61,725 bases of DNA, from NCBI GenBank assembly GCA_007571365.1, contig RKRN01000226.1, positions 1 through 61,725 on the forward strand, given 5' to 3'. The stretch is from Candidatus Latescibacterota bacterium (GTDB lineage: Bacteria > Latescibacterota > UBA2968 > UBA8231). The notes beneath the pieces were generated by a model. The model was given only the letters and a program-made list of their open reading frames with translations, made no database searches and had not been told where the DNA came from. The position numbers and the translations under genes were made by a program. The stretch's first letter is position 1. Each line of letters opens with the position of its first letter. This document shows, in pieces, positions 17,429 to 25,807 of the stretch.

Positions 17429-18199
17429 ATGGAACGCGATATCGGCCCGATTCTCGGCGATTGGAAATACGCCCCAGGCGAGTTGAGCGTGCGCAAGATA
17501 CGTGGCGGCAATGGCAGTGCCAAGCTCCAAATCCGCATGGATATGGGCTTGATGCAGCTCGAGTGGCGGGGCCGTCCCGACGCGCTCCGTCCGCACGGCT
17601 ATGGGTCGCTGTTGGATTACTACTGCCAAAAGCGACGCGAGTGGGAAAAAGCGCACGGCCCGGGCACCTTTAGTCTCTCGCGCGAGGACTGTTCCGAGCT
17701 GGCCCAAGAGGCCATGAAGTACTACTGGCGGCGGATCGGTTTTTTTGAACTAAAAGAATACGAGCGGGCCGAAGAGGACGCCGAGCACAACCTCGCCATT
17801 CTCGACTTGTGCTACCAATACGCCGAGGAGGACGAAGATCGTCAGTTAGCCGAACAATACCGCGTCTTTGTCACGGCGCATCGGGTGCAGGCGCGAGCAC
17901 TGGCCTGTCTAGAGGCCGAAAACTACGCCGCGGCCCTAACTGAGATCCGCCGCGGCATCGTCGATATTGAGGAATTTCTCGCCAAAATTGGTCAACTAGA
18001 TCAGCTCGACGAATGCCCTGAGCTACTCTTTTTGCGCGAGTGGGAAGGCGAGGTGGAAAGCACTCGCCCGCGCACGCTGCGCGAGCGGCTGACGGCTGAT
18101 CTACAGGCCGCCGTCGAAGCGGAGCGATTTGAACTGGCCGCTTCGCTTAGGGATCGCTTGCGTTCGCTCGAGACCGAGCAAGTTGGCAGGTTGTCTTGA
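17429..18199 (+). CDS. UVR-motif protein, paralogue A
   Basis: 256 residues; role unknown. The C-terminal ~40 residues (LTADLQAAVEAERFELAASL...RLRSLE) form a UVR motif, the helical hairpin by which UvrB and UvrC contact each other, also found in ClpC and McsA. The N-terminal ~70 residues carry LQIRMDMGLMQLEWRGRPD and PHGYGSLLDYY, and a central helical region is acidic. A clear paralogue with the same layout lies at 57113-57877 on the other strand, so this is a family in this genome. The ATG at 17429 matches the start of the paralogue. The last codons overlap the next gene (TTGA). No uvrA, uvrB or uvrC is nearby. Confidence 0.8.
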   Translation: MERDIGPILGDWKYAPGELSVRKIRGGNGSAKLQIRMDMGLMQLEWRGRPDALRPHGYGSLLDYYCQKRREWEKAHGPGTFSLSREDCSELAQEAMKYYWRRIGFFELKEYERAEEDAEHNLAILDLCYQYAEEDEDRQLAEQYRVFVTAHRVQARALACLEAENYAAALTEIRRGIVDIEEFLAKIGQLDQLDECPELLFLREWEGEVESTRPRTLRERLTADLQAAVEAERFELAASLRDRLRSLETEQVGRLS

Positions 18200-19962
18200 A
18201 GGGGTGCTTGTTGCCGAGGGTCGGGCCGCGGGGTGCTGTCTCCCGGCCCTTTTACTTTGCCCTGTTGGCCTTGTTAAGTGCTTGCGGGCAAATGGCTCCC
18301 AAGACGACGCCTGATGTGCCGACGGTCCAGATCATCCAAGAACAGCTACCCATAGTAGGCGACAACCTGCTCGACTTGCAGTTGTTTAGGCCAGGTACTG
18401 GTTCGCACCTGCTGCTGGCTCTGCTGGAATGGGAAACTCCTTCGGGCGAGCAAGGCAAGGTCGAGCACCGGTTGCAGGTACCGCAGGGGCGTCTAGTGCG
18501 TTATGCGCTGCCGTATCGCTTGGTCGAGGCTGGCATACACCGTGCGACCCTGCGGCTTTACGATCCACAACTCGACACACCTATTCACGTGGCCGAAGCG
18601 TTGCGCCTGTTTGCCCGGCCCGCTTGGGAGCTTTCGGGCGATCGCTCGTATTATACCGTAGAGGATGAGATCCGTTTTCGGCTGCGGCGCAATCGCCGTG
18701 CTGATACGACCATCCCCGCGACGGTTGAGTTGCAGCGCGGCGGCGAGGTCTTGGATCGCGTGAGTGTGAACATGATCGGGCAGGAGGTCGCTGGGGCCTT
18801 TGCCGCAGCCGCCTTGCCCACAGGGCGTTATGAGCTGGTGGCGCGGTGGCTGGACCCGGGCGGCGGGGCGGATTCGCTGGTCGTGGCCTACGAAAAGTTC
18901 GCCCCAGCCGCCCGGGAAGTGAAAATCGACCTGTTCAGCCAGTCCTTGCTCGTCGATGGCGAGCCGTTTTTTCCCCTTGGGCTATACTGGCTGCGAGCCG
19001 AAGACCTCGGCCCGATGCGGCGTTTGCACTTCAACACCGGGGATTACTTCTACAAGCTGCGCGGGGAAGAGGTCGCCTCGCTGATGGACGCGGCCGCCGC
19101 AGAGGGGATGCAGATACTCCTAGAGCTGACCGAATACGCCCGACGTACGCCCGAGCCGGATTATCGGACCATTGCCGCTCTCGTCAAACGCTATCGTCAG
19201 CATCCGGCCCTCTTGGCGTGGTATCTGGTTGACGAACCAGCCGAGACCAAAATGGCTCCTGCGTCTGCCTTGGCGATATACGAGCTAATCCGGGAACTCG
19301 ACCCCTATCATCCGGTCTATTTAGTCAACAACCGACCGCACACATACGCCGCATATTCGGACGCCAGCGATATTTTGGCTATAGACGTCTATCCGATTCC
19401 GAATTATTCCATCAGTCAGGTGGGCAACTACATGGAGCAGGCGCGCTGGACCTCGCTGGAGCGAAAGCCCGTCTGGTTGATCGCCCAAGCCTTTGGCGGC
19501 GTAGAGCATTGGGCGCGCGCACCGACGGCGACCGAATTGCGGAACATGATCTATCAAGGGCTGGTTGGTGGGGCCAAGGGCGTGTTGTTTTACCGCTATT
19601 GCCAGGATAACGAACGCCACATCCAGCCCCTCGCCCTGTGGCGAGAAGTGCAGCGCCTCGCGGCCGAATTGGCCGAATTAGGCCCGGTGCTCTTGCAGGA
19701 GGAGCACCGCTTGGCGGTACAACCGGCCAGTGGCGAAGTCGCAGTGGCGATCAAAAAATACAAAGGCGATTTTTACGTATTTGCCGTCAATGTTGCCGAA
19801 GATTCGCGGCAGCTCAATTTGCGCTTGGCGGGTTTGCCGCCTATGGGACGGGCCGAGGTGCTTCGCGGGCAGGCGGCCCCGACGCTGGCCAACGGGCGGC
19901 TCGCCGCGGAGTTGGAGCCGCTGGGCACGGCGGTTTTTCGCTTGCAGACAGCGAGCATTTGA
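18196..19962 (+). CDS. Lipoprotein with TIM-barrel glycoside hydrolase-like domain
   Basis: 588 residues. The signal peptide ends in lipobox LLSAC (C30). Residues ~40-240 are beta-rich (sandwich-type, as in N-terminal domains of GH2/GH42-like enzymes). Residues ~245-530 look like a clan GH-A TIM barrel: FFPLGLYW, a conserved WYLVDEPAE at ~340 supplying the candidate acid/base Glu, and the strand VWLIAQAFGG. A second catalytic Glu was not identified with certainty, so activity is uncertain. The TTG start overlaps the upstream TGA (TTGA), so it is co-translated with the UVR protein. Likely role: handling of external polysaccharide at the cell surface. Confidence 0.7.
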   Translation: MKGCLLPRVGPRGAVSRPFYFALLALLSACGQMAPKTTPDVPTVQIIQEQLPIVGDNLLDLQLFRPGTGSHLLLALLEWETPSGEQGKVEHRLQVPQGRLVRYALPYRLVEAGIHRATLRLYDPQLDTPIHVAEALRLFARPAWELSGDRSYYTVEDEIRFRLRRNRRADTTIPATVELQRGGEVLDRVSVNMIGQEVAGAFAAAALPTGRYELVARWLDPGGGADSLVVAYEKFAPAAREVKIDLFSQSLLVDGEPFFPLGLYWLRAEDLGPMRRLHFNTGDYFYKLRGEEVASLMDAAAAEGMQILLELTEYARRTPEPDYRTIAALVKRYRQHPALLAWYLVDEPAETKMAPASALAIYELIRELDPYHPVYLVNNRPHTYAAYSDASDILAIDVYPIPNYSISQVGNYMEQARWTSLERKPVWLIAQAFGGVEHWARAPTATELRNMIYQGLVGGAKGVLFYRYCQDNERHIQPLALWREVQRLAAELAELGPVLLQEEHRLAVQPASGEVAVAIKKYKGDFYVFAVNVAEDSRQLNLRLAGLPPMGRAEVLRGQAAPTLANGRLAAELEPLGTAVFRLQTASI

Positions 19963-20006
19963 ACAGATAATCCACTGGTGTTGGAGCCGGTTAAAGGGGA
20001 GAAATT

Positions 20007-20495
20007 ATGGCTAAAAAAGTGGCCCTCAATAAACGAGATCGAGAAAGAATAAAGAAGATGCTCTTAGTGCGCCGCGCTGAATTGCTCAGCGATCTAGACG
20101 GCACCGAGCACGAGATTGACGAGCTGCAAGACCCCAAGGCCGACGATCTCGACCGAGCAGTCGAGGCCGGAGCCATGGAGCTTTTGGTGGCGCTGGGGGA
20201 TACTGAGCGCCGCGAGTTGGAGGAGGTCACGCTAGCGCTCGAAAAGCTAGAAAGCACGACGTATGGCAAGTGCGAAGCCTGTCTCGAACAGCCCTTAAAC
20301 CTGTGTCCAACCTGCCCGTTTATTCCCAAGCCGCGCCTGGAGGCCCTGCCCACAGCGCGGCTGTGCGTGTCCTGTCAGGAGGCCGAGGAGCAGAACCAGA
20401 TTCCGTCTTATACCCGGCTGCGCCCACGGCGCATGTTTGGCGAGGACATCGAAGAATTCTCGCATCCGCTGATGAACTCAGAAGACGACAAATAG
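20007..20495 (+). CDS. DksA/TraR-family C4 zinc-finger protein
   Basis: 162 residues. A coiled-coil N-terminal half (~10-85) is followed by a zinc finger with C89/C92 and C120/C123. DksA-type proteins enter the RNA polymerase secondary channel with ppGpp to reset rRNA and amino-acid promoters. Between the two Cys pairs there is an additional CPTC pair (C100, C103), which widens the finger relative to E. coli DksA. The DxxDxA tip motif is not clearly present, so it may be a DksA paralogue rather than true DksA. SD GGGGAGA lies ~5 nt before ATG 20007. It ends at a strong terminator. Confidence 0.85.
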   Translation: MAKKVALNKRDRERIKKMLLVRRAELLSDLDGTEHEIDELQDPKADDLDRAVEAGAMELLVALGDTERRELEEVTLALEKLESTTYGKCEACLEQPLNLCPTCPFIPKPRLEALPTARLCVSCQEAEEQNQIPSYTRLRPRRMFGEDIEEFSHPLMNSEDDK

Positions 20496-20532
20496 GTGCT
20501 TAATCGGCGCGTTATTAGAGAGAGCCGAATAG

Positions 20533-20574
20533 AAAGGCGGCCCAAGCTCGTTTTAATCAACTTGGGCCGCCTTT
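20533..20574. terminator. Bidirectional intrinsic terminator between dksA-like and tolC-like genes
   Basis: A perfect 14-bp stem AAAGGCGGCCCAAG (20533-20546) pairs with its complement at 20561-20574 across a 14-nt loop. The A/T ends supply short U-runs in both directions, as expected between convergent genes. Confidence 0.85.
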
Positions 20575-20598
20575 GTGTGAGGATTGGAATTTGGGAGA

Positions 20599-22038
20599 CT
20601 AAGGAGCCAGCTCTTTTAGCTCGGCCATAGTGGCGAGCCGCACGTTTTTGAGCTGGCGCTGGTAGCCTATGACTGCGGCTAAAGCATTGATCTGAGCTTG
20701 CGTCAAGTTGCCTTGGGCTTGGAGCAATTGCTGGCTGTCGGCCAAGCCGAGTTCAAAACGGCTTTGCTCGACGTCATAGGTGCGCTGGGCAAATTCGAGG
20801 GCGGCTTGGCGCAGGTCAATTTGGCGCTCGGCCTCGTGGACGCGGCGCGTGGCGTCGCGAACTTGCTGGATGATTAGGCGGCGCTGCTGCTCGCGTCCGA
20901 GGCGGCTTTGCTCCAAGGCGATGCGCGCTTGGCTGATATCGGCCTGCCGTTGGCCGCTGTCGATCAGCGGCAGACTTATCTGCAGATCGACTCCCCATTG
21001 ATTGCGCTCGAAATTGTCGCTGACAGCACTGATTTCGCTGCCACGCCCCTGCATGCTGACATTGGCTCCAAAGGTCGCGTTAATGCCGTTGCGGCGGCGG
21101 GTGTCTTCTAGCTCCAAGGCGCGGATTTCCGCGAAAATTTCCGCTCGCTGCATGTCGGTGCGGCGCGCCAAGCCGAGTTCAAGGGCGCGTTGGGTGTCGA
21201 TGGAGTGAATCTCGTACTGGACCTCGGTGTCGATTTCGAGCGGTTCCCACACATCGAGTCCGAGGGTTTCGCGGAGCAGGTCGCGGCGCAATTCGATATC
21301 GGTTTGCGCTTGATCGTACGTGGCTTCGGCCTGCAGCATCTCCACCTGCAAGCGCAGGGCTTCCACTTCGGCGATGAGGCCGACCTCAAACTTTCGTTGG
21401 GCCAGCTCCAGATTGGCGCGCGACTGCGCCAGACGCTGTTCCTCTATTTCGAGTTCGCGGACGCTCTGTACCAAGTCGTAGTAATCGTCGATGACTTGGC
21501 CTTCTAGTTGGAGCCGCTGGCGGTCGAAGTTGAGGTGTGCGCTTTGCAGGCTGTACTCGGCGCGCTTGAGCGCGATTTCCTCGCTGGCCCGAGCGAGTAG
21601 ATCGCGTTCGTAAGCAAGGCGCGTCGAACCCGAATAGTCGAGGAAGTCCTCGCGGCGATTGGACGAGAAGTCGCGGCGTAGGGCCGTAGTCGTCAGTCTG
21701 AATTGGCCGAGATAGCGCAGGCGCTGGACCATGAACAGGTTGCCCGAGTAGGAGACATCGGTATTCTCCTCGCGAACTCGGGTTTGGAGGGCGATGTTTT
21801 CTTGGGTATCGCGCAGTCCGGTGAAGCTAGGAGCCGTAAAATTGGCGCCCATGTTGAAGGCAAAAGGTGCTTGCGCCGCTTGCAGTTGGACGCGGCTGTT
21901 GTCTAGGGTTTGTTGGTCTAGCTGGTGTTGCAGGTTGTTTTGCATGGCCAAGCTGATGCACTCTTGCAGCGAGAGAACCTCGGCGGTCGAACAGGTGGTG
22001 GCGATTAGCAAACCGACGAGTGCCCATTGGTATTTCAT
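20599..22038 (-). CDS. TolC-like outer-membrane efflux protein
   Basis: 479 residues from ATG 22038, opening a signal peptide (MKYQWALVGLLIATTCSTAE) and followed by LSLQECISLAMQNN, the classic N-terminal helix of the OEP family. Two long repeat halves rich in coiled-coil helices follow (QRLQLEGQVIDDYYDLVQ...; RRLIIQQVRDATRRVHEAE...), forming the trimeric periplasmic tunnel for type I secretion or RND/ABC efflux. No membrane-fusion protein or pump gene is adjacent. A promoter is visible at 22090-22118. Longer in-frame N-terminus to 22098 rejected because it would precede the signal peptide. Confidence 0.9.
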   Translation of the reverse strand: MKYQWALVGLLIATTCSTAEVLSLQECISLAMQNNLQHQLDQQTLDNSRVQLQAAQAPFAFNMGANFTAPSFTGLRDTQENIALQTRVREENTDVSYSGNLFMVQRLRYLGQFRLTTTALRRDFSSNRREDFLDYSGSTRLAYERDLLARASEEIALKRAEYSLQSAHLNFDRQRLQLEGQVIDDYYDLVQSVRELEIEEQRLAQSRANLELAQRKFEVGLIAEVEALRLQVEMLQAEATYDQAQTDIELRRDLLRETLGLDVWEPLEIDTEVQYEIHSIDTQRALELGLARRTDMQRAEIFAEIRALELEDTRRRNGINATFGANVSMQGRGSEISAVSDNFERNQWGVDLQISLPLIDSGQRQADISQARIALEQSRLGREQQRRLIIQQVRDATRRVHEAERQIDLRQAALEFAQRTYDVEQSRFELGLADSQQLLQAQGNLTQAQINALAAVIGYQRQLKNVRLATMAELKELAP

Positions 22039-22089
22039 CGCGGAAGCCCCTTCTTGTTGATGGCGAGCGAAATGAAGTGGTTGTCTATA

Positions 22090-22118
22090 ATTATACAATA
22101 CGGGTTTTACGACGCCAA
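22090..22118 (-). promoter_or_regulatory. Predicted sigma-70 promoter for the tolC-like gene
   Basis: Minus strand: TTGGCG (22118-22113), 17-nt spacer, TATAAT (22095-22090). Transcription would start ~45 nt before ATG 22038. The AT-rich stretch 22155-22200 on the other side probably holds the divergent promoter of the transaldolase gene, but no clear hexamer pair was found. Confidence 0.65.
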
Positions 22119-22229
22119 CCGTGCGGTGGGTGGGCTGCGGCCATTTTTCGCCAGCGAGTTTTATGTTTAGTATTTAATATTAATAGACTTATAGACTTAA
22201 GCCTATCACGCAGCTAAAGGAGCAACGCC

Positions 22230-22979
22230 ATGACCACCCGCACTTCCCAAGTGCTAGCGTACGAAAAAACCGCCGCGGACCTCGCGGTCAAAATTTTTGC
22301 CGATGGGGCCGACCGCGAGAGCATGCTGGCGAGCTATGCCAACCCGCTCGTCTCTGGGTTTACGACCAATCCCACCTTGATGCGCCAAGCGGGCGTCACC
22401 GAATACCGAGCCTTTGCCCACGACATCGTCGCGGCCATTCCCGACCGCCACATTTCTTTTGAGGTCTTTTCAGACGACTTCGACGACATGGAGCGCCAAG
22501 CTCGCGAGATCGCCACTTGGGGCGAAAACGTGTACGCCAAAATCCCGGTCAGCAATACCAAAGGCGAGGTCAGCTACGACTTGGTCCATCGGCTGTCGTA
22601 CGCCGGAGTCAAGGTCAATGTCACGGCGATCTTTCTGCTCGACCAAGTGCGAGAAGTAGCGGCCGCAGTTGAGGGCGGGGCACCGTGCTGCGTGTCGGTC
22701 TTTGCTGGCCGCATCGCCGACGCCGGGCTGGACTACATGCCGGTCGTGGCCGAGTCGGTCGAGTTGCTCGCGTCCAACCCTCGAGCCGAACTCATCTGGG
22801 CCAGCCCCCGCGAGGTGTACAATGTCGTCCAAGCCGACCGCATTGGTTGCCACATCATCACCTGCACTAGCGACATCATCAAAAAGCTGCCGACCTTGGG
22901 CAAGGAACTGGGGCAGTTCTCGCTAGAGACGGTGCAGATCTTTTACGCGGATGCCACGGCGGCCGGTTACAGCCTGTGA
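22230..22979 (+). CDS. Transaldolase family protein
   Basis: 249-residue TIM-barrel aldolase. FTTNPT (44-49) and the Schiff-base lysine K104 in ENVYAKIPV are conserved; NVTAIF lies in the next strand. Family reactions move or release a dihydroxyacetone unit between sugar phosphates. The small size resembles the TalC/fructose-6-phosphate aldolase branch, but the sequence is closer in style to transaldolases found in surface-polysaccharide clusters. Good SD (AAAGGAG at 22216-22222). Followed after 16 nt by a SIS isomerase, suggesting they act in turn on a C6-C7 sugar phosphate. Confidence 0.85.
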   Translation: MTTRTSQVLAYEKTAADLAVKIFADGADRESMLASYANPLVSGFTTNPTLMRQAGVTEYRAFAHDIVAAIPDRHISFEVFSDDFDDMERQAREIATWGENVYAKIPVSNTKGEVSYDLVHRLSYAGVKVNVTAIFLLDQVREVAAAVEGGAPCCVSVFAGRIADAGLDYMPVVAESVELLASNPRAELIWASPREVYNVVQADRIGCHIITCTSDIIKKLPTLGKELGQFSLETVQIFYADATAAGYSL

Positions 22980-22995
22980 ATGCGGTGCGCGGCCG

Positions 22996-23580
22996 ATGAG
23001 TTATACCCAACAGTACCTAGCCGCAGCGGCTCAAGTCATTGAGCAGCTAGATCGCCAGGCGATTGAGGCGATCGTCCAACTCGTGGTCGAGACTCGTCGG
23101 GGTGGCGGTCGGCTCTTTGTTCTCGGCGTGGGGGGAGGCGCGGGCCATGCGAGCCACGCGGTCAACGACTTTCGCAAAATCGCTGGCATTGAGTCCTACG
23201 CCCCCACCGACAACGTCTCGGAGCTGACGGCGCGCATCAACGACGAGGGCTGGGATACGGCCTTTGCCAAATGGTTGGCGGGCAGCCGCCTAAACGAAAC
23301 GGATCTTATTTTGGTCTTGTCCGTCGGCGGCGGCCATCGCCGGCTGAATACAAGCGTCAACTTGGTTGCAGCCCTGGAGTACGCCAAAGAGGTCGGAGCC
23401 AAAATCTGCGGCATCGTGGGGCGGGATGGCGGCTTTACGGCTCAAGTCGCCGATGCCTGTGCGATCGTGCCGACGGTCGCACCGGATGCGATCACGCCGC
23501 TAACGGAATCCTTCCAAGCCGTCATCTGGCACTTAATTGTCTCACACCCGGCGGTACAAGTGGAGCGCACCAGGTGGTAG
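22996..23580 (+). CDS. SIS-domain sugar isomerase (GmhA-like)
   Basis: 194 residues, one SIS domain: FVLGVGGGAGHASHAVNDFRK and SVGGGH correspond to the phosphosugar-binding loops, and TPLTESFQAVIWHL gives the C-terminal helix. GmhA converts sedoheptulose-7-phosphate to heptose-7-phosphate for lipopolysaccharide; placing it beside a transaldolase, which makes or consumes sedoheptulose-7-phosphate, fits such a role. Other SIS isomerases remain possible. ATG 22996 was taken because it begins the helical lead-in MSYTQQYLAAA; weak SD. Confidence 0.8.
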   Translation: MSYTQQYLAAAAQVIEQLDRQAIEAIVQLVVETRRGGGRLFVLGVGGGAGHASHAVNDFRKIAGIESYAPTDNVSELTARINDEGWDTAFAKWLAGSRLNETDLILVLSVGGGHRRLNTSVNLVAALEYAKEVGAKICGIVGRDGGFTAQVADACAIVPTVAPDAITPLTESFQAVIWHLIVSHPAVQVERTRW

Positions 23581-23614
23581 ATAGGTGTGCATCATTCACA
23601 GCGAAAGGTTAAAC

Positions 23615-24667
23615 ATGTCTGCGGTCCCTCGAGACCTGGGCCAGTTTTTGCACTGCTACATTCCAGACCTAGAAGAGGAGATGTTCTCGTTCCTCGTGGT
23701 GCGCGAGCCCGAGGGCTTCCTGTATCGGTTGATGCGCGACTACCCCGAGCGCGGCGGCAAGCGATTCCGCCCGGTGCTAGTGCTTTTGGCTTGCCAAGCC
23801 TGCGGCGGCGACGTGCAGAAAGCCATGCGAACTGCGGTGGCCTTTGAAATGTTCCAGTCGTTTGCCGTGGTCCACGACGATATTGAAGACGATTCGGAGA
23901 TGCGGCGCGGCAAACCCTGTTTGCACAAGCTGCATGGAATCCCATTGACCATCAACGTCGGCGATGCCCTGTACGCCAAGGTCTTTGAGATCCTCTGCGC
24001 GAACCGCGCAGTATTGGGGGAGAACGTCGCGCTCGATTTGATGGAGGAGATGGTCCGCGGTTCGTGCGAGACGTTTGAGGGACAGGCATACGACGTGGGC
24101 TGGATTCGCCAGCGCTATATTCCCAGCGAAGACGAGTTTATGACCATGTTGCGCAAAAAGACGGGGTGGTACACGGGTCGGGGGCCGTGTACGGCCGGGG
24201 CGATTATCGCAGGTGCCGAAACGGAGTTGCGAACTTGTATCGGCGACTTTGGCGAATCCATGGCCATCGCGTTCCAGCTCCGCGACGACCTGCTAAACTT
24301 GAGTTCTTCCGAACAGGACGCTGGCTCTGCCCCGGGGGTTACTTCCGGGGCCTACGGCAAGGAGCGAGGCGGGGATATTGCGGAAGGGAAGCGGACCTTA
24401 ATCATCATCGACCTATTGGGCAAATGCACGGCGGCCGAGCGCGAGGAAGTGCTGGCGATCTTGCATCGCGAGCGCCAGCGCAACACGGTCGCCGAGATCG
24501 AGCGAGTCATCGCCTTGGTTGAGCACTACGAGTGCGATCGCTACGCCGAGCGCGTGTGCCAACAAAAAGTCGCCGAGAGCTTGGGGCATCTCGAGAAACT
24601 TCCGCCCAGTCCCGCGCGCGATATGCTGGGGGAAATGCTGGATTTTTTGGTCCAGCGCGCCTTTTAG
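23615..24667 (+). CDS. Trans-isoprenyl diphosphate synthase
   Basis: 350 residues, all-alpha prenyl chain-elongating synthase. GGKRFRP (47-53) binds the isopentenyl diphosphate; the first Asp-rich motif is D88-D89-I-E-D92-D93 followed by RRGKP; KKTGWYT is at 181-187. The second Asp-rich motif reads DDLLN (224-228) instead of DDxxD, losing one magnesium ligand. Products could be geranylgeranyl or longer diphosphates for quinones or carrier lipids. ATG 23615 has GAAAGG at 23602-23607. The 3' end overlaps the convergent M42 peptidase gene by 4 nt. Confidence 0.88.
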   Translation: MSAVPRDLGQFLHCYIPDLEEEMFSFLVVREPEGFLYRLMRDYPERGGKRFRPVLVLLACQACGGDVQKAMRTAVAFEMFQSFAVVHDDIEDDSEMRRGKPCLHKLHGIPLTINVGDALYAKVFEILCANRAVLGENVALDLMEEMVRGSCETFEGQAYDVGWIRQRYIPSEDEFMTMLRKKTGWYTGRGPCTAGAIIAGAETELRTCIGDFGESMAIAFQLRDDLLNLSSSEQDAGSAPGVTSGAYGKERGGDIAEGKRTLIIIDLLGKCTAAEREEVLAILHRERQRNTVAEIERVIALVEHYECDRYAERVCQQKVAESLGHLEKLPPSPARDMLGEMLDFLVQRAF

Positions 24668-25719
24668 TCCACTACTGGATTTTCCAAATAAGCCAAAAGC
24701 AACCGCGCCGTGTTGACGATGCCGTCCCACGCGCAGATTTCGTATCCGTGCGTGTTGTCGCCCGGATAGCCTATCAGTGCCGCACGTGCAATGGCACCGG
24801 ATGTTTTGGCAATGGACGAGTCGCTGGCATACGAAGTGAGGACGGCCGTTTGGATACCGAACCCGCAGGCGGCGGCCAAAGCGTCAAAGCGGTCGATGAT
24901 GCGCGTGTCGTACAGGCCGCGACTGTCGCGGACGCCGATGATGGGGGCGCCGCTGTTGGCCGTGCCGTATTCGGTGGCCACCGGTGCGATGTCAACGGCC
25001 ACGGCCGCGTCAACCGGCAGCCGCCCGAGCGCGTAGAGCGCACCGTGACCGCCGATTTCTTCGCTGGAGCTGGCCACGAGATACACGTCTTGGGCCGGTC
25101 GGTTTTCTCGCAAGTGCAGACCCACTTCGAGCAGGGCCGCCAAGCCGGCGCGGCAATCGAGATTGTAGCCGCAAACGCAATCGCCTAAATGCCAGAGCGT
25201 CTTGTGTCTGCCGGCGATGACGACCCGAGTGCCGGCGCGGACCCCGCGCTGCGCTAGCTCTTCGGCCGCGAGCCTCGTTTCAATCCACATCTGTTCCCAC
25301 TTGAGGGACTGGCCGTCTTTGAGCCGCCCGGCTGGACTTTCTATAGAGACGTGCTTGGCACCGGTCGAGAGTACGCCAGGGCAGAGGCCGTCCCGCGCGA
25401 GAATTTCTACTGGACTCTCGCCTAGTGCCCAAGGGTGCAAGCCGCCCAAGGGCTGCACCCTGATCTTGCCATCGGATTCAATGCGCTTGACGATGAGGGC
25501 GATCTCGTCCTTGTGGGCGACGGCGGCCACGGGTTGGTCGTGGCTTTGGCCCTCGATGTGAATGATGATGTTGTCGGCTGCGTCCTGCCAGATCGCAGCA
25601 CCGATGGGGGCGGCCAGCTCGGTGACGAGGGCGTCCATTGCCGATTCCTCGCCCGAAGGCGCGTGCGCGGCGAGCAGTTGCTCGACAAAGCTGTAGAGGC
25701 GTTGGGCATCAATGTTCAT
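24664..25719 (-). CDS. M42 family metalloaminopeptidase
   Basis: 351 residues. M42 (FrvX/TET-like) co-catalytic metal site elements are visible: HKDEIAL for the first His-x-Asp, DCRAGLAALLEV for the bridging Asp, SSSEEIGGHGA with the catalytic Glu and metal-binding Glu, and DIAPVA. These cytosolic enzymes form tetrahedral dodecamers that trim peptides. ATG 25719 starts an amphipathic helix with the HAPSGEE motif typical of the family. Single gene, convergent with the prenyl synthase gene. Confidence 0.9.
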   Translation of the reverse strand: MNIDAQRLYSFVEQLLAAHAPSGEESAMDALVTELAAPIGAAIWQDAADNIIIHIEGQSHDQPVAAVAHKDEIALIVKRIESDGKIRVQPLGGLHPWALGESPVEILARDGLCPGVLSTGAKHVSIESPAGRLKDGQSLKWEQMWIETRLAAEELAQRGVRAGTRVVIAGRHKTLWHLGDCVCGYNLDCRAGLAALLEVGLHLRENRPAQDVYLVASSSEEIGGHGALYALGRLPVDAAVAVDIAPVATEYGTANSGAPIIGVRDSRGLYDTRIIDRFDALAAACGFGIQTAVLTSYASDSSIAKTSGAIARAALIGYPGDNTHGYEICAWDGIVNTARLLLAYLENPVVD

Positions 25720-25807
25720 GGAGTGCTCCTAATCGAAGATGCGCGAAAATAATTAGCAGCAAGCCACAGGGCAATGACAACGCCGCTACGGGAAGACGGT
25801 AAAGAAG

